This document shows positions 7,582-16,004 of a DNA stretch of 35,561 bases, piece by piece. A model generated the notes under the pieces. It did no database searches. It had not been told where the DNA came from and was given only the letters and a program-made list of their open reading frames with translations. Positions within the stretch are counted from its first letter, which is position 1, and each line of letters starts with the position of its first letter. Both the position numbers and the translations under genes were made by a program. Where the stretch lies: NCBI GenBank assembly GCA_038116745.1, contig JAYODW010000046.1, positions 1 to 35,561 of the forward strand. Direction: 5' to 3'. The stretch comes from JAYODW01 sp038116745. Its GTDB lineage: Bacteria > Pseudomonadota > Gammaproteobacteria > Ga0077536.

Positions 7582-8517
7582 TCAGGCCGTTGAAGGCGAA
7601 CTTCCGCATAACGCTGCAACAGCGCGCTCAAACTCGACAGGCAGTGGCGCCTCGATGTTCCGTGTCGCTCCTCCTGAAGGAAGGCTTATTCGATTTGCAT
7701 GCAGGAACATACGTCGCAGCCCCAGTTCAGCCAGCTCCTTGTTAAAGACCGGATCCCCATACATCGGGTCTCCGCCGATAGGATGACCGATGTGGCTGAC
7801 ATGCGCGCGGATCTGGTGCATCCGCCCTGTCAGCAGCATCAAAAACACCAGACTATGTGCGCCGACCGTCTCGGTTAGTTCAACTATCGTAGTCGCTTTG
7901 CGCCCTCCCTGCGTTGTATCGACATTTCTTTTTCCGTGTCGATTACGCTGGATGCTCAGCTCCACGTCGATTTGTCTGCGTCGATTCGGAAGGTGGCCTT
8001 TAACAAAAGCCACATAACGTTTGCCTAGTTCGCCGGCATGCATTGATGCTTGCACTGCCCGCAATGCGTCAAGATTTTTGCAGACTACCAGGCAACCCGA
8101 GGTCTCCCGGTCCAGCCGGTGCGCAAGGTCCAGACGTTGAGCTCCTGGTCGTCCTGCACGCAGAGTCTCGATCACGCCGTAGGCAATCCCGGTGCCGCTA
8201 TGACACGCCATCCCCGCGGGCTTATTGATGACCACATAGTCCTTATCTTCAAACAAAATGCGGCGCTCGAGGTCTTCAATGAGATGACTGGAGGGCGTGG
8301 CCGCCCCACCACGATTTACGGCATGCATAGGTGGCAGGCGCAAATTATCCCCTGCTCTCACCCTGTAATCCGGGCGCACTCGGCTACTGTTCACGCGGAC
8401 CTGTCCACTTCGCAGCAGCTTATACACAAGACTCCTAGGGATTGGCTTAAGTAGGGCTAGAAGTACGTTATCGAGACGTCTCCCCTCGTGCTCTGCGTCC
8501 AGGGCCAAGACGTGCAC
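7582..8517 (-). CDS. rluC: 23S rRNA pseudouridine synthase RluC (start uncertain)
   Basis: RluA-family enzyme that in E. coli makes pseudouridine at 955, 2504 and 2580 of 23S rRNA. An S4 RNA-binding domain (RRLDNVLLALLKPIPRSLVY onward) precedes the catalytic domain with HRLDRETSG, whose Asp is the catalytic residue, and GRMHQIRAH. I give the in-frame GTG at 8517. In-frame ATGs at 8613 and 8643 give long, unconserved N-termini. The best-looking start is ATG 8540, with AGGGA upstream and the right distance to the S4 domain, but it is one base out of frame at a run of six A (8523-8528). With seven A the protein would begin MSFLKKSQVHVLALDAE. The gene is divergent from rne, the usual arrangement. 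Confidence 0.9.
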   Translation of the reverse strand: MHVLALDAEHEGRRLDNVLLALLKPIPRSLVYKLLRSGQVRVNSSRVRPDYRVRAGDNLRLPPMHAVNRGGAATPSSHLIEDLERRILFEDKDYVVINKPAGMACHSGTGIAYGVIETLRAGRPGAQRLDLAHRLDRETSGCLVVCKNLDALRAVQASMHAGELGKRYVAFVKGHLPNRRRQIDVELSIQRNRHGKRNVDTTQGGRKATTIVELTETVGAHSLVFLMLLTGRMHQIRAHVSHIGHPIGGDPMYGDPVFNKELAELGLRRMFLHANRISLPSGGATRNIEAPLPVEFERAVAALCGSSPSTA

Positions 8518-8563
8518 TTGGCTTTTTTGAGGAAACTCATCGTTTCCCTGATTGCTTAGAAGT

Positions 8564-8599
8564 TTGCTGGCCTGATGCAAGATTGTTATATTCCGCGCG
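8564..8599 (+). promoter_or_regulatory. Candidate rne promoter
   Basis: TTGCTG (8564-8569), a 17-base spacer and TATATT (8587-8592) are followed by C and CGCGCG, a GC-rich discriminator like those before yceD, lepA and pdxJ. Transcription would begin near 8600. The optimal spacer and five of six -10 matches favour it, while the -35 matches only at TTG. Confidence 0.45.
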
Positions 8600-8916
8600 C
8601 TAGTCCCACACATCCTGACGGTGGGGCGAAACTTGGGAAACATCCACGTTATTTCGGGAAGCTACAACTGCCGAAAGCGCAGTTTAGCAAAGGAAGCGAT
8701 TCGTCTTTCCTGACGGAGACCGACTTAGATCCTCTCTTCAGTGCAGCTGCCCCGCCCTACAGATTTTCCGGTTCCCCCTGATTGCGCTCTGACCATCGTC
8801 CTGACGCTGTGGCTGACTTAGCGGGGAAGCACGCCCTTTCTAATACGCGCGCCTACTAAACACAAATGGGGTTGCTCACTTATACAGTGACACTCCCAAC
8901 CGGCCTGACGGCAAAT

Positions 8917-8957
8917 TATCGGGTTCGACCACTGCACACACCCAGCACCACCCGATA
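8917..8957 (+). promoter_or_regulatory. Stem-loop in rne leader, candidate autoregulatory element
   Basis: TATCGGGT (8917-8924) pairs perfectly with ACCCGATA (8950-8957), extendable by one T-G pair, around a 25-base loop. It ends 34 bases before the rne ATG and leaves the Shine-Dalgarno free. In E. coli a hairpin (hp2) in the rne leader senses RNase E activity and directs decay of the message. The function here is by analogy only. Confidence 0.4.
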
Positions 8958-8991
8958 GAGACGTCAAGCTGTTCTCAACAGGAACATTTAC

Positions 8992-11298
8992 ATGAAAAGA
9001 ATGCTGGTCAATGCGACACAGCCTGAAGAGCTCCGAGTAGCTCTTGTGGATGGACAGAAGCTCTACGACCTTGACATCGAAGCGACCGGAAAAGAACAGA
9101 AAAAATCGAATATTTATAAAGGCAAAATCGTCCGAATAGAGCCGAGCCTGGAAGCCGCGTTCGTAGATTACGGCGAATCACGGCACGGATTTCTCCCACT
9201 AAAAGAAATCGCGCGCAGTTACTTCAAAGAGAAGGCGCGCAATGAAAACGGGAAAGTTGAGATCAAAGAGGCAATCAGCGAGGGACAAGAAGTTGTCGTT
9301 CAGGTAGAGAAAGAAGAACGGGGCAACAAAGGCGCTGCTTTGACAACTTTCCTAAGCCTGGCAGGAAGGTACCTCGTTGCGATGCCCAACAACCCTAGAG
9401 CGGGCGGAGTCTCCCGTCAGATTGAGGGGGAGGATCGGGAGGAAGCTCTCTCGGCGATGTCTGGTTTGGAGATCCCCTCGGACATGGGGCTGATCCTGAG
9501 AACCGCCGGTGTGGGAAAAGCAACCGAAGAGCTGCAATGGGACCTCGATTACCTCGTGCAGCTGTGGCGGGCGATTGACGAGGCCGCAAAAGAAAGAAAA
9601 GCGCCTTTCCTGATTTTTCAGGACCGGAACGTCATTATCAGGGCCGTAAGGGATTATCTGAGGAGCGATATTGCGGAAATCCTCGTTGACGATCGTGAGC
9701 TTCACGAGTTGGCGCAGGATTTTATGGGGCAGGTTATGCCTCATAACCTCAGCAAGCTGAAAATTTATGAAGATAGCGTTCCACTCTTTACGCGTTATCA
9801 GATAGAGGGGCAGATCGAAGCAGCGTTCAGCCGCTCGGTCAGGCTTCCGAGCGGTGGCTCACTGGTTATTGAGACAACCGAGGCCCTCACAACAATCGAT
9901 ATCAATTCGGCAAAAGCCACTCAGGGTGGCGATATTGAAGAAACCGCGTACAAAACCAACCTGGAAGCGGCAGAAGAGATCGGCCGCCAGCTGAGACTCC
10001 GGGATCTGGGCGGACTTATCGTCATCGATTTCATCGACATGCTTGCAAATAAGAATCAGCGCGCAGTCGAGGGCAAGCTGAAAGAAGCCGTCAAAATTGA
10101 TCGGGCGCGAATTCAGTTCGGGCGCATCTCCCGATTCGGCTTGTTGGAGATGTCCCGCCAGCGACTGCGCCCCTCTTTAACTGAAACAAACCATGAGACC
10201 TGCCCTCGCTGCGAAGGCGTCGGTTCGATCCGTGGAGTTAAATCAACCGCGCTCGCAGTTCTTCGTATGATCGAAGAAGAAGCCATGAAAGACTCAACTG
10301 CGAAGGTTACAGCGCAGGTTCCTGTTGATGTCGCTACTTTCTTGCTGAACGAAAAGCGACAGGACGTTACCGGGATTGAAGTACGGCAGGAAGTGACGAT
10401 CCTGCTCATTCCCAACCAAAATCTTGAAACGCCGCATTTCGAGGTCACTCGCATCAGAGGTCAGGACGTTTCAAAGCTAAATGCCGGCGAAAGCTATGAA
10501 ATGGTCAGCGAAGTTGAAAACGCTAGTGTGGCGGTCAACATCCACGAGAGGCAGAAACCCAAGGCCCAGGAACCCGCCGTTCGAGACGTTGTACGGCCTG
10601 CTCCACGTACCGCGCAACAGAAAGAAAAAAGCGGCGTTCTGCGCCGTATCCTGAGAGCTTTGTTCGGCCCTCGAGAGGGTGCTGGAGAGAAACAAAAAAC
10701 CTCTCAAGCGCATGGCGATTCAAACAGTGCCTCGCCTAGGAAGGGCCGGAATGCCTCCGACCGAACCCCGGGCGATAAGAATTCACGACCCCGCGGAACC
10801 GGACGGAGGAGCCAAGGAACGTCGAGTGGAAGAAATGAAAATAACGAGCGTCGACGCGGCAGCGGCAATCGCCGGCCACGTCGTTCGAAGGAGAATAACG
10901 AGAGCTCGGGAAGCGGACAAACTGAGGGCTCCCAGACGCTCAGAGACAACACAGAGGATGCCGCTCAAAAGCAGTCGACTGAGCCGACCACGGTCAACCA
11001 GCGACCAACGGAACATTCTCCCGCCCGGGACGATACGTCTTCTGCAACGAACGCTTTAGCGGGAACTACTGTTGAGCGAAGGACTGATGATGTTGGGCGC
11101 AATCCGAACCTTGAGCGTCCCTCGGCCCCTGGCACGGCCGTGGTTGAACGAGCAGTCCCTACCTCTGCGTTTAGCAGCTCAGAGGTCGACAAAAAAGACA
11201 GCACAAGCTCCCAGGCGGCGAGAGAGCAACCGAGCAAAGTCGACTCGTCAAATGTTGGCAATGAGATGGCTGAAAAACACGGAGCACATGACCTTTAG
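8992..11298 (+). CDS. rne: Ribonuclease E
   Basis: Endoribonuclease that starts mRNA decay and processes rRNA and tRNA at the inner membrane. The catalytic half aligns with E. coli without length change: metal-binding Asp303 (TIDINSAKAT) and Asp346 (IVIDFIDML), and zinc-link Cys404 and Cys407 (CPRCEGVG), all at E. coli numbering. The S1 domain is about residues 35-125. The C-terminal third is low-complexity. A basic amphipathic helix at about 547-560 (SGVLRRILRALFGP) resembles membrane-targeting segment A, followed by an Arg/Gly/Asn-rich RNA-binding stretch and a Ser/Thr/Glu-rich tail. Total length is 768 residues, against 1061 in E. coli, so the degradosome scaffold is much shorter. Start supported by AGGAAC upstream. 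Confidence 0.97.
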   Translation: MKRMLVNATQPEELRVALVDGQKLYDLDIEATGKEQKKSNIYKGKIVRIEPSLEAAFVDYGESRHGFLPLKEIARSYFKEKARNENGKVEIKEAISEGQEVVVQVEKEERGNKGAALTTFLSLAGRYLVAMPNNPRAGGVSRQIEGEDREEALSAMSGLEIPSDMGLILRTAGVGKATEELQWDLDYLVQLWRAIDEAAKERKAPFLIFQDRNVIIRAVRDYLRSDIAEILVDDRELHELAQDFMGQVMPHNLSKLKIYEDSVPLFTRYQIEGQIEAAFSRSVRLPSGGSLVIETTEALTTIDINSAKATQGGDIEETAYKTNLEAAEEIGRQLRLRDLGGLIVIDFIDMLANKNQRAVEGKLKEAVKIDRARIQFGRISRFGLLEMSRQRLRPSLTETNHETCPRCEGVGSIRGVKSTALAVLRMIEEEAMKDSTAKVTAQVPVDVATFLLNEKRQDVTGIEVRQEVTILLIPNQNLETPHFEVTRIRGQDVSKLNAGESYEMVSEVENASVAVNIHERQKPKAQEPAVRDVVRPAPRTAQQKEKSGVLRRILRALFGPREGAGEKQKTSQAHGDSNSASPRKGRNASDRTPGDKNSRPRGTGRRSQGTSSGRNENNERRRGSGNRRPRRSKENNESSGSGQTEGSQTLRDNTEDAAQKQSTEPTTVNQRPTEHSPARDDTSSATNALAGTTVERRTDDVGRNPNLERPSAPGTAVVERAVPTSAFSSSEVDKKDSTSSQAAREQPSKVDSSNVGNEMAEKHGAHDL

Positions 11299-11470
11299 AA
11301 ATAAATATTCGCCGCGCATGAGCGAGCCCAGAGAGTCTGACTAGAGGCGGCTTAGAAAAGAGCGCTACGCTGGAGAGAAATACTTGGACGCACTCCGGCG
11401 CTCTCTACTCTCCGCCCGGAGCACGATAGGGCCTGAGGCGCACACCGACTCCGAGGTTGAAAGCACTCGC

Positions 11471-13057
11471 TCAGTTGCAGATCATTTCGCGCGTCTCGGC
11501 AAACCTTATTTGCGGCCACTTCTCCACCGCCAGCTGGAGATTTACACGGGAGGGCGCCAGGTATGCCAGGCGCCCTGCTCCATCAAGCGCAATGTTGTTG
11601 GGCGCATGCGCCTTCAGCTTATCCAAGTCAGACGGGCGCTCGGCATCCAACCATCGTGCTGAATAGATTGGGGCCGGCTCGTAAATGCACTCAACCCCGT
11701 ACTCGTGCTGCAGCCGCCAGGCGACGACATCGAATTGCAACAGCCCCACCGCACCGAGAACAATATCCTTCTGAGCTATCAGGCTGAACACCTGTGCCGC
11801 GCCCTCTTCGCACAGCTGGGTCAGTCCTTTTAATAGTGCTTTGCTTCTCAGCGGATCTGCGGTGCGAACGCGGCGAAAGAGCTCCGGAGCGAAACTCGGA
11901 ATACCCGTAAAAACAAACCGCTCCCCATCCGTGAAGGTGTCGCCAATCTGCATCGTGCCGTGATTATGAAAACCGATGATGTCCCCCGGCCATGCCGCAT
12001 CTGTGCTGTCTCGACCCTGCGCCATGAATCGGATGGCGCCCGCTACCGTTGTCTGTCGCTCCCGCCTCACATTGAAGAGCTTCTTGCCCTCCTCATATTT
12101 CCCGGAGCAGACTCGTAAAAAAGCGATCCGATCGCGATGGTTCGGATCCATATTTGCCTGGATTTTGAAAACAAATCCCGAGAAACTCCGCTCCTCTGGC
12201 CGGATGTCGGGGCCAGAGGTAGCGCGCGGCTGTGGCGGCGGCGCGACCTCTACGAACCGGTCGAGTAGCTGCCGCACACCAAAATTTCTGAGCGCTGTCC
12301 CAAAGAATACCGGGGTCTGCTGCCCTGCCCGGTAATCGCTCAGATCGAATTCTGTGCCCGCACCTTCGACCAACTCAATTTCTTCGTCCAGCATTTCAAT
12401 CGCTGAGCATAATTCCGGATCCTGCCTGGCCTCATCAAGCGGAATGGATACTCCGCGTTCGGAAAGCTCTGCTCCCTTGCGCTCATATCGCGAGATTGAG
12501 CGGCTCCGAAACTCGAACAGCCCCTGGAAATGTTGTCCGGACCCTAGGGGCCAGTTCGCCGGTGCGCATCTGATCTTCAGGACCCGTTCGATTTCGTCTA
12601 ACAAATCGAGCGGGTCTCTGGCGTGCCTGTCCAGCTTATTGATGAAAGTCATGACCGGTGTATTTCGCAGTCGGCATACTTCTAGAAGTTTTATCGTTCG
12701 GTCTTCCACACCTCTCGCAGCGTCAATAACCATCAGAGCTGAATCGACCGCGGTCAAAGTCCTGTAGGTGTCCTCGGAGAAATCTGCGTGGCCAGGCGTG
12801 TCCAACAGATTGATGACATGCCCGCCGTACTCGAACTGCATGACCGAAGACGTCACTGAGATACCGCGCTGTTTCTCGATCTCCATCCAGTCGGAGGTTG
12901 CATGACGAGAGGATTTCCTCGCTTTCACCGTACCTGCCACGTTGATCGCACCGCCGAGCAGCAGCAGTTTCTCAGTGACAGTCGTCTTTCCCGCGTCAGG
13001 GTGAGAAATGATTGCAAAGGTCCGTCGCTTCGCGATCTCGGAGTTCGCATCAGTCAT
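11471..13057 (-). CDS. prfC: Peptide chain release factor 3
   Basis: Translational GTPase that removes RF1 and RF2 from the ribosome after termination. The protein is 528 residues, as in E. coli. GTPase motifs are SHPDAGKTT (P-loop, about residues 18-26), DTPGHADFSEDT (switch II) and NKLDR (G4). The RF3-specific EIEKQRGISVTSSVMQF region and later domains II and III follow. It starts 102 bases after acpS and may be the last gene of that operon. Its 3' end faces rne across 172 bases with no clear terminator. In Pseudomonas prfC is not in this neighbourhood, so this marks a rearrangement point. Confidence 0.96.
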   Translation of the reverse strand: MTDANSEIAKRRTFAIISHPDAGKTTVTEKLLLLGGAINVAGTVKARKSSRHATSDWMEIEKQRGISVTSSVMQFEYGGHVINLLDTPGHADFSEDTYRTLTAVDSALMVIDAARGVEDRTIKLLEVCRLRNTPVMTFINKLDRHARDPLDLLDEIERVLKIRCAPANWPLGSGQHFQGLFEFRSRSISRYERKGAELSERGVSIPLDEARQDPELCSAIEMLDEEIELVEGAGTEFDLSDYRAGQQTPVFFGTALRNFGVRQLLDRFVEVAPPPQPRATSGPDIRPEERSFSGFVFKIQANMDPNHRDRIAFLRVCSGKYEEGKKLFNVRRERQTTVAGAIRFMAQGRDSTDAAWPGDIIGFHNHGTMQIGDTFTDGERFVFTGIPSFAPELFRRVRTADPLRSKALLKGLTQLCEEGAAQVFSLIAQKDIVLGAVGLLQFDVVAWRLQHEYGVECIYEPAPIYSARWLDAERPSDLDKLKAHAPNNIALDGAGRLAYLAPSRVNLQLAVEKWPQIRFAETREMICN

Positions 13058-13159
13058 ATTTTCGAGGTCTCTGGTTTAGCCGGAAGTTTTGAAAGCGTTA
13101 CGCTGGCAAGGTAGGGGATCGACGCGGAACACGCGGAGTAAGCGGCGGGTTTAGTGTCT

Positions 13160-13540
13160 TTACTGGGTTTCGAGAACCACCATCGCGACCGCGAAACCAC
13201 CGTCATCAGAGAGGCTGACATGACCGGCAACAACGCTCTTTTCGGCAAACAGTTCAGCCGCCCTACCATTAACGACCAGGTTGGGTTTGCCGCTGCGCTC
13301 ATGCACCACCCCTATCTGGCGCGGAGCGACTCCCTGTTTAAATCCTGTCCCCAGCGCTTTCGCTGTGGCCTCTTTAGCTGCAAACCGCATAGCCAGAAAA
13401 CGGAATTTATTGGCAGCTGCAGGGAAAGACCGTATCTCGTCGTCGTGCAGGATCCGGGCCGCGAAACGTTCCCCCCAGCGCATGTAGGCACGCTCGAACC
13501 GGATTATCTCGGCGATGTCCGTACCGATCCCTACAATCAT
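13160..13540 (-). CDS. acpS: Holo-[acyl-carrier-protein] synthase
   Basis: Transfers 4'-phosphopantetheine from CoA to Ser37 of AcpP. The protein is 126 residues, the same as E. coli AcpS. Magnesium-binding motif GIGTDIAEI sits at the N-terminus, and the second motif FLAMRFAAKEATAKALGTG in the middle; HVSLSDDGGFAVA closes the fold. I chose ATG 13540, which shares one base with the pdxJ stop (TGATG); a GTG two codons upstream is possible. The pdxJ-acpS pair is the standard gammaproteobacterial arrangement, and its substrate gene acpP lies about 10 kb away in this same window. Confidence 0.96.
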   Translation of the reverse strand: MIVGIGTDIAEIIRFERAYMRWGERFAARILHDDEIRSFPAAANKFRFLAMRFAAKEATAKALGTGFKQGVAPRQIGVVHERSGKPNLVVNGRAAELFAEKSVVAGHVSLSDDGGFAVAMVVLETQ

Positions 13541-14277
13541 CAGCACCGAACTCCTGACATTACCCGCCTCATTTCGCGCACAGCCGACTCAAGACCGCAG
13601 AACAATGCACGCGCCACGATAGCGTGTCCGATGTTGAGCTCCCGAATTCCGCTGATCTGCGCTACAGCGGTCGTGTTGGAGTAGTCCAGGCCGTGGCCCG
13701 CGTTCACGTATAACCCCATTTCGCGCGCAAGCCGGCAGGCCCTGCTCAAGGAATCCAGCTCCCTAAGCTGTGCCTCTGGGTCATTTTGTGCCGCATAACT
13801 ACCGGTGTGGAGCTCTATACCATCAACGGCCAGGGCTGCCGCCCGTTTTATCTGCGTTTCGCTCGGGTCAATGAACAATGACACCGAGATCCCTTGATCC
13901 CGCAGCCGCTTGCAGCCATCAACCAGCTTCGCGTGAACGATGCGCAGATCAAGCCCGCCTTCGGTTGTCAATTCCTCTCGCCGTTCCGGCACGAGACAGA
14001 CAGCGGCCGGCTTTATTGCCAGGGCAAACGACTGCATTTCTAGCGTCATTGCCATTTCGAGATTGAGTGGTCTCTCGATTGTCGCTTTCAGCCGTTTTAC
14101 ATCGGCATCCTGAATGTGACGCCGGTCCTCGCGAAGATGCACAGTGATCCCATCTGCCCCGCCTGCGACAGCCGCCCTGGCAGCTTCAACGATATCCGGC
14201 TGGTCAGCTCGGCGCGCCTGTCGAACAGTGGCAACATGATCAATATTGACGCCCAATTTCACTGGGCCTGAGGACAT
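13540..14277 (-). CDS. pdxJ: Pyridoxine 5'-phosphate synthase
   Basis: Condenses 1-deoxy-D-xylulose 5-phosphate with 3-amino-2-oxopropyl phosphate to form pyridoxine 5'-phosphate, the ring-closing step of de novo vitamin B6 synthesis. The protein is 245 residues with LGVNIDHVATVRQAR at the start and VHLREDRRHIQD (His47, Arg49, His54). Catalytic Glu74 lies in LNLEMAMT, and VNAGHGLDYSN near the C-terminus completes the TIM-barrel active site. It is 111 bases downstream of recO and carries its own candidate promoter and a GGGAG ribosome site. B6 is the cofactor of PabC in the same window. Confidence 0.97.
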   Translation of the reverse strand: MSSGPVKLGVNIDHVATVRQARRADQPDIVEAARAAVAGGADGITVHLREDRRHIQDADVKRLKATIERPLNLEMAMTLEMQSFALAIKPAAVCLVPERREELTTEGGLDLRIVHAKLVDGCKRLRDQGISVSLFIDPSETQIKRAAALAVDGIELHTGSYAAQNDPEAQLRELDSLSRACRLAREMGLYVNAGHGLDYSNTTAVAQISGIRELNIGHAIVARALFCGLESAVREMRRVMSGVRC

Positions 14278-14300
14278 ACTCTTCTCCCGAGCCTTCAGCA

Positions 14301-14313
14301 GGCGCGCATTCTA
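14301..14313 (-). promoter_or_regulatory. Candidate pdxJ promoter (-10 plus GC-rich discriminator)
   Basis: The minus strand shows TAGAAT-G-CGCGCC between recO and pdxJ, 24 bases before the pdxJ start. The pattern repeats the one before lepA and yceD. The -35 region shows no good match, so strength is unclear. It would let pdxJ-acpS-prfC be expressed apart from the lepA operon. Confidence 0.4.
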
Positions 14314-14388
14314 AGTCACAACCGGCGCATGCTGCGCAGAGCAATGGCAAAGAAGTGGTGGGCAGCGCTGCCCCTCCTCTACCAGATT

Positions 14389-15099
14389 TCAGGGACGGCG
14401 TGACAACTTAGCGTCGCGAAAGAGCTCCCTGGCCATGACTGGACGTCCGTCAAGGTAATGGTCGAGGACATGTCGCGTAAGGCGTTTAGCCTGCCTCGCC
14501 GTATCAGCATCGGGGTAGGTGCCGCTGGAGAGCGCTTGGAGTGTTCCGCCGAGTACAGGGATACCTGCTGCGGACGAATCCGCAGCCACCACGCCGTATT
14601 CGACAATGAAACGGTAGCGCTGCTCCGACTGAACCGCTTCGCCTGAATCTGCAGTCACCGTCAACGGCACGTTGACGCCCATTGCCTGCAGCAGGTCAAT
14701 TTCAAATTTCCTTAATCCTGGAGCGATTCGGGCATCCTCTGTCATCGCCTCCAGTAATTGAGCATAGCTTTCAAAAAGCTCAGGGACCGGCTCATTAGGC
14801 ACCAGTAATTTCATCAGCAGCTCATTCGCATAAAGCGCTGAGAAGAGAGCTGTGCCAGCCAGCTGAAACGGTGGGTCCGCAGGCTCCGCCCTGACAAGCG
14901 TCTGCAGCTCACCTCGACCCCGCGTTTCTATCGTCAGTGGTATTAAAGGCTCAATGCCAGCGCGTAGAGGCGATTTATTTCTCAAAGCCCCTTTCGCTAC
15001 CGCTGACACTCTCCCGGACGCGGCACCGAACAGATCAACAATCAGACTGGTTTCGCGATAGCGCCTTCGATGCAGCACAAATGCCCGTTCCAGGGGCAC
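14389..15099 (-). CDS. recO: DNA repair protein RecO
   Basis: Works with RecR and RecF to load RecA onto SSB-coated single-stranded DNA in gap repair. The N-terminal OB fold is recognisable from AFVLHRRRYRETSLIVDLF followed by GRVSAVAKGALR. A helical C-terminal domain contains YANELLMKLLVPNEP and RKFEIDLLQAMG. The protein is 236 residues, near the E. coli length of 242. The start is a GTG five bases after the era stop. The era-recO-pdxJ order is conserved in gammaproteobacteria. Confidence 0.94.
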   Translation of the reverse strand: MPLERAFVLHRRRYRETSLIVDLFGAASGRVSAVAKGALRNKSPLRAGIEPLIPLTIETRGRGELQTLVRAEPADPPFQLAGTALFSALYANELLMKLLVPNEPVPELFESYAQLLEAMTEDARIAPGLRKFEIDLLQAMGVNVPLTVTADSGEAVQSEQRYRFIVEYGVVAADSSAAGIPVLGGTLQALSSGTYPDADTARQAKRLTRHVLDHYLDGRPVMARELFRDAKLSRRP

Positions 15100-15104
15100 G
15101 TTAG

Positions 15105-16004
15105 TTACTCGCTCAGACCGACAACCGTCAATGCCTCAGGGCTATCAGTCCATCCACGTTTGGCTTTCACCCAGACCTGCAGAAATACACGCCCTCCGAC
15201 CAGCGCCTCGATATCACGTCTAGCTTCACTGGCGATTTTTTTCAGCATCTCACCGGCCTTGCCAATAACGATGGCCTTTTGACTCTCTCGCTCGACCCAG
15301 ACGGTTGCGGCTATTCGCGTGCAGTCACCCTGTTCCTCGAAATTTTCGATGACGACCCCGGTACGGTATGGCAATTCATCCCCCAGATAGCGCAACGTCT
15401 TTTCTCGAATAATTTCCGCACTGAGAAAACGTTCGGTTCTATCGGTTATCTGATCGGCAGGAAAAACATGCGGCCTGAACGGCATCTGCTCAATGAGAAA
15501 TTCCACCAGCGGTCTAAGCCCGCCCCCTGTTCGCGCACTTATCGGAAAAAAGGCCTTGAACTGCGGCCGGGCCGCAGATAGTTCAGCCAGAAAAGGAAGC
15601 AGCTGCTTCTTTTCGTGAAGCCGGTCAACTTTATTGAGCACAAGTGCAGTTGGCACAGACAGTGACTCAATCAGGTCAAAAATAGGCTCATCTTCTCGTG
15701 TCCAACTGCGGGCATCGATCAGCATGACGGCCACGTTCACATCGCCGAGCGCGTGCTGGACCTGACGATTCATCAAGCGGTTCATTTTCCCCCGTGGTTG
15801 CGTCTGCCATCCTGGGGTGTCGACAAAAATCAGCTGGTCATCGCCTTCGGTTACCACGCCTAGAATCTGATTCCGCGTTGTCTGCGGTTTCCGCGAGGTA
15901 ATGCTGATTTTCTGGCCCAGCAGGCGGTTGAGCAATGTCGACTTGCCTACGTTTGGCCGTCCGACGATCGCGCTAGTTCCGCATCGACTGGATTCCGCGT
16001 TCAC
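15105..16004 (-). CDS. era: GTPase Era
   Basis: GTPase that binds the 3' end of 16S rRNA and assists 30S maturation. The protein is 299 residues. G motifs seen are GRPNVGKSTL (P-loop), DTPGWQ (G3) and NKVDR (G4), with the Era-specific KPQTTRNQILG switch I. The C-terminal KH domain contains VIGKAGEMLKKIASEAR, with its GxxG-type loop, and KAKRGWTDS. Its start overlaps the rnc stop by four bases, so both 16S processing factors are translated together. Confidence 0.97.
   Translation of the reverse strand: MNAESSRCGTSAIVGRPNVGKSTLLNRLLGQKISITSRKPQTTRNQILGVVTEGDDQLIFVDTPGWQTQPRGKMNRLMNRQVQHALGDVNVAVMLIDARSWTREDEPIFDLIESLSVPTALVLNKVDRLHEKKQLLPFLAELSAARPQFKAFFPISARTGGGLRPLVEFLIEQMPFRPHVFPADQITDRTERFLSAEIIREKTLRYLGDELPYRTGVVIENFEEQGDCTRIAATVWVERESQKAIVIGKAGEMLKKIASEARRDIEALVGGRVFLQVWVKAKRGWTDSPEALTVVGLSE

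Larger units (their letters stand above)
8541..8991 (+). other. rluC-rne divergent region and long rne leader
   Basis: No gene fits this stretch apart from the doubtful upstream extension of rluC. It holds a candidate rne promoter at 8564-8599, a small hairpin TCACT/AGTGA near 8876-8890 and a larger one at 8917-8957. The Shine-Dalgarno AGGAAC lies ten bases before the rne ATG. A leader of roughly 390 bases would match the known E. coli rne leader of about 360 bases, through which RNase E limits its own synthesis. The match here is of length and layout, not of sequence. Confidence 0.5.

Noticed and set aside
11355..11406. Convergent terminator between rne and prfC
   Set aside because: AGAGCGC and GCGCTCT can pair, but the loop is over 30 bases and no T-run follows on either strand.
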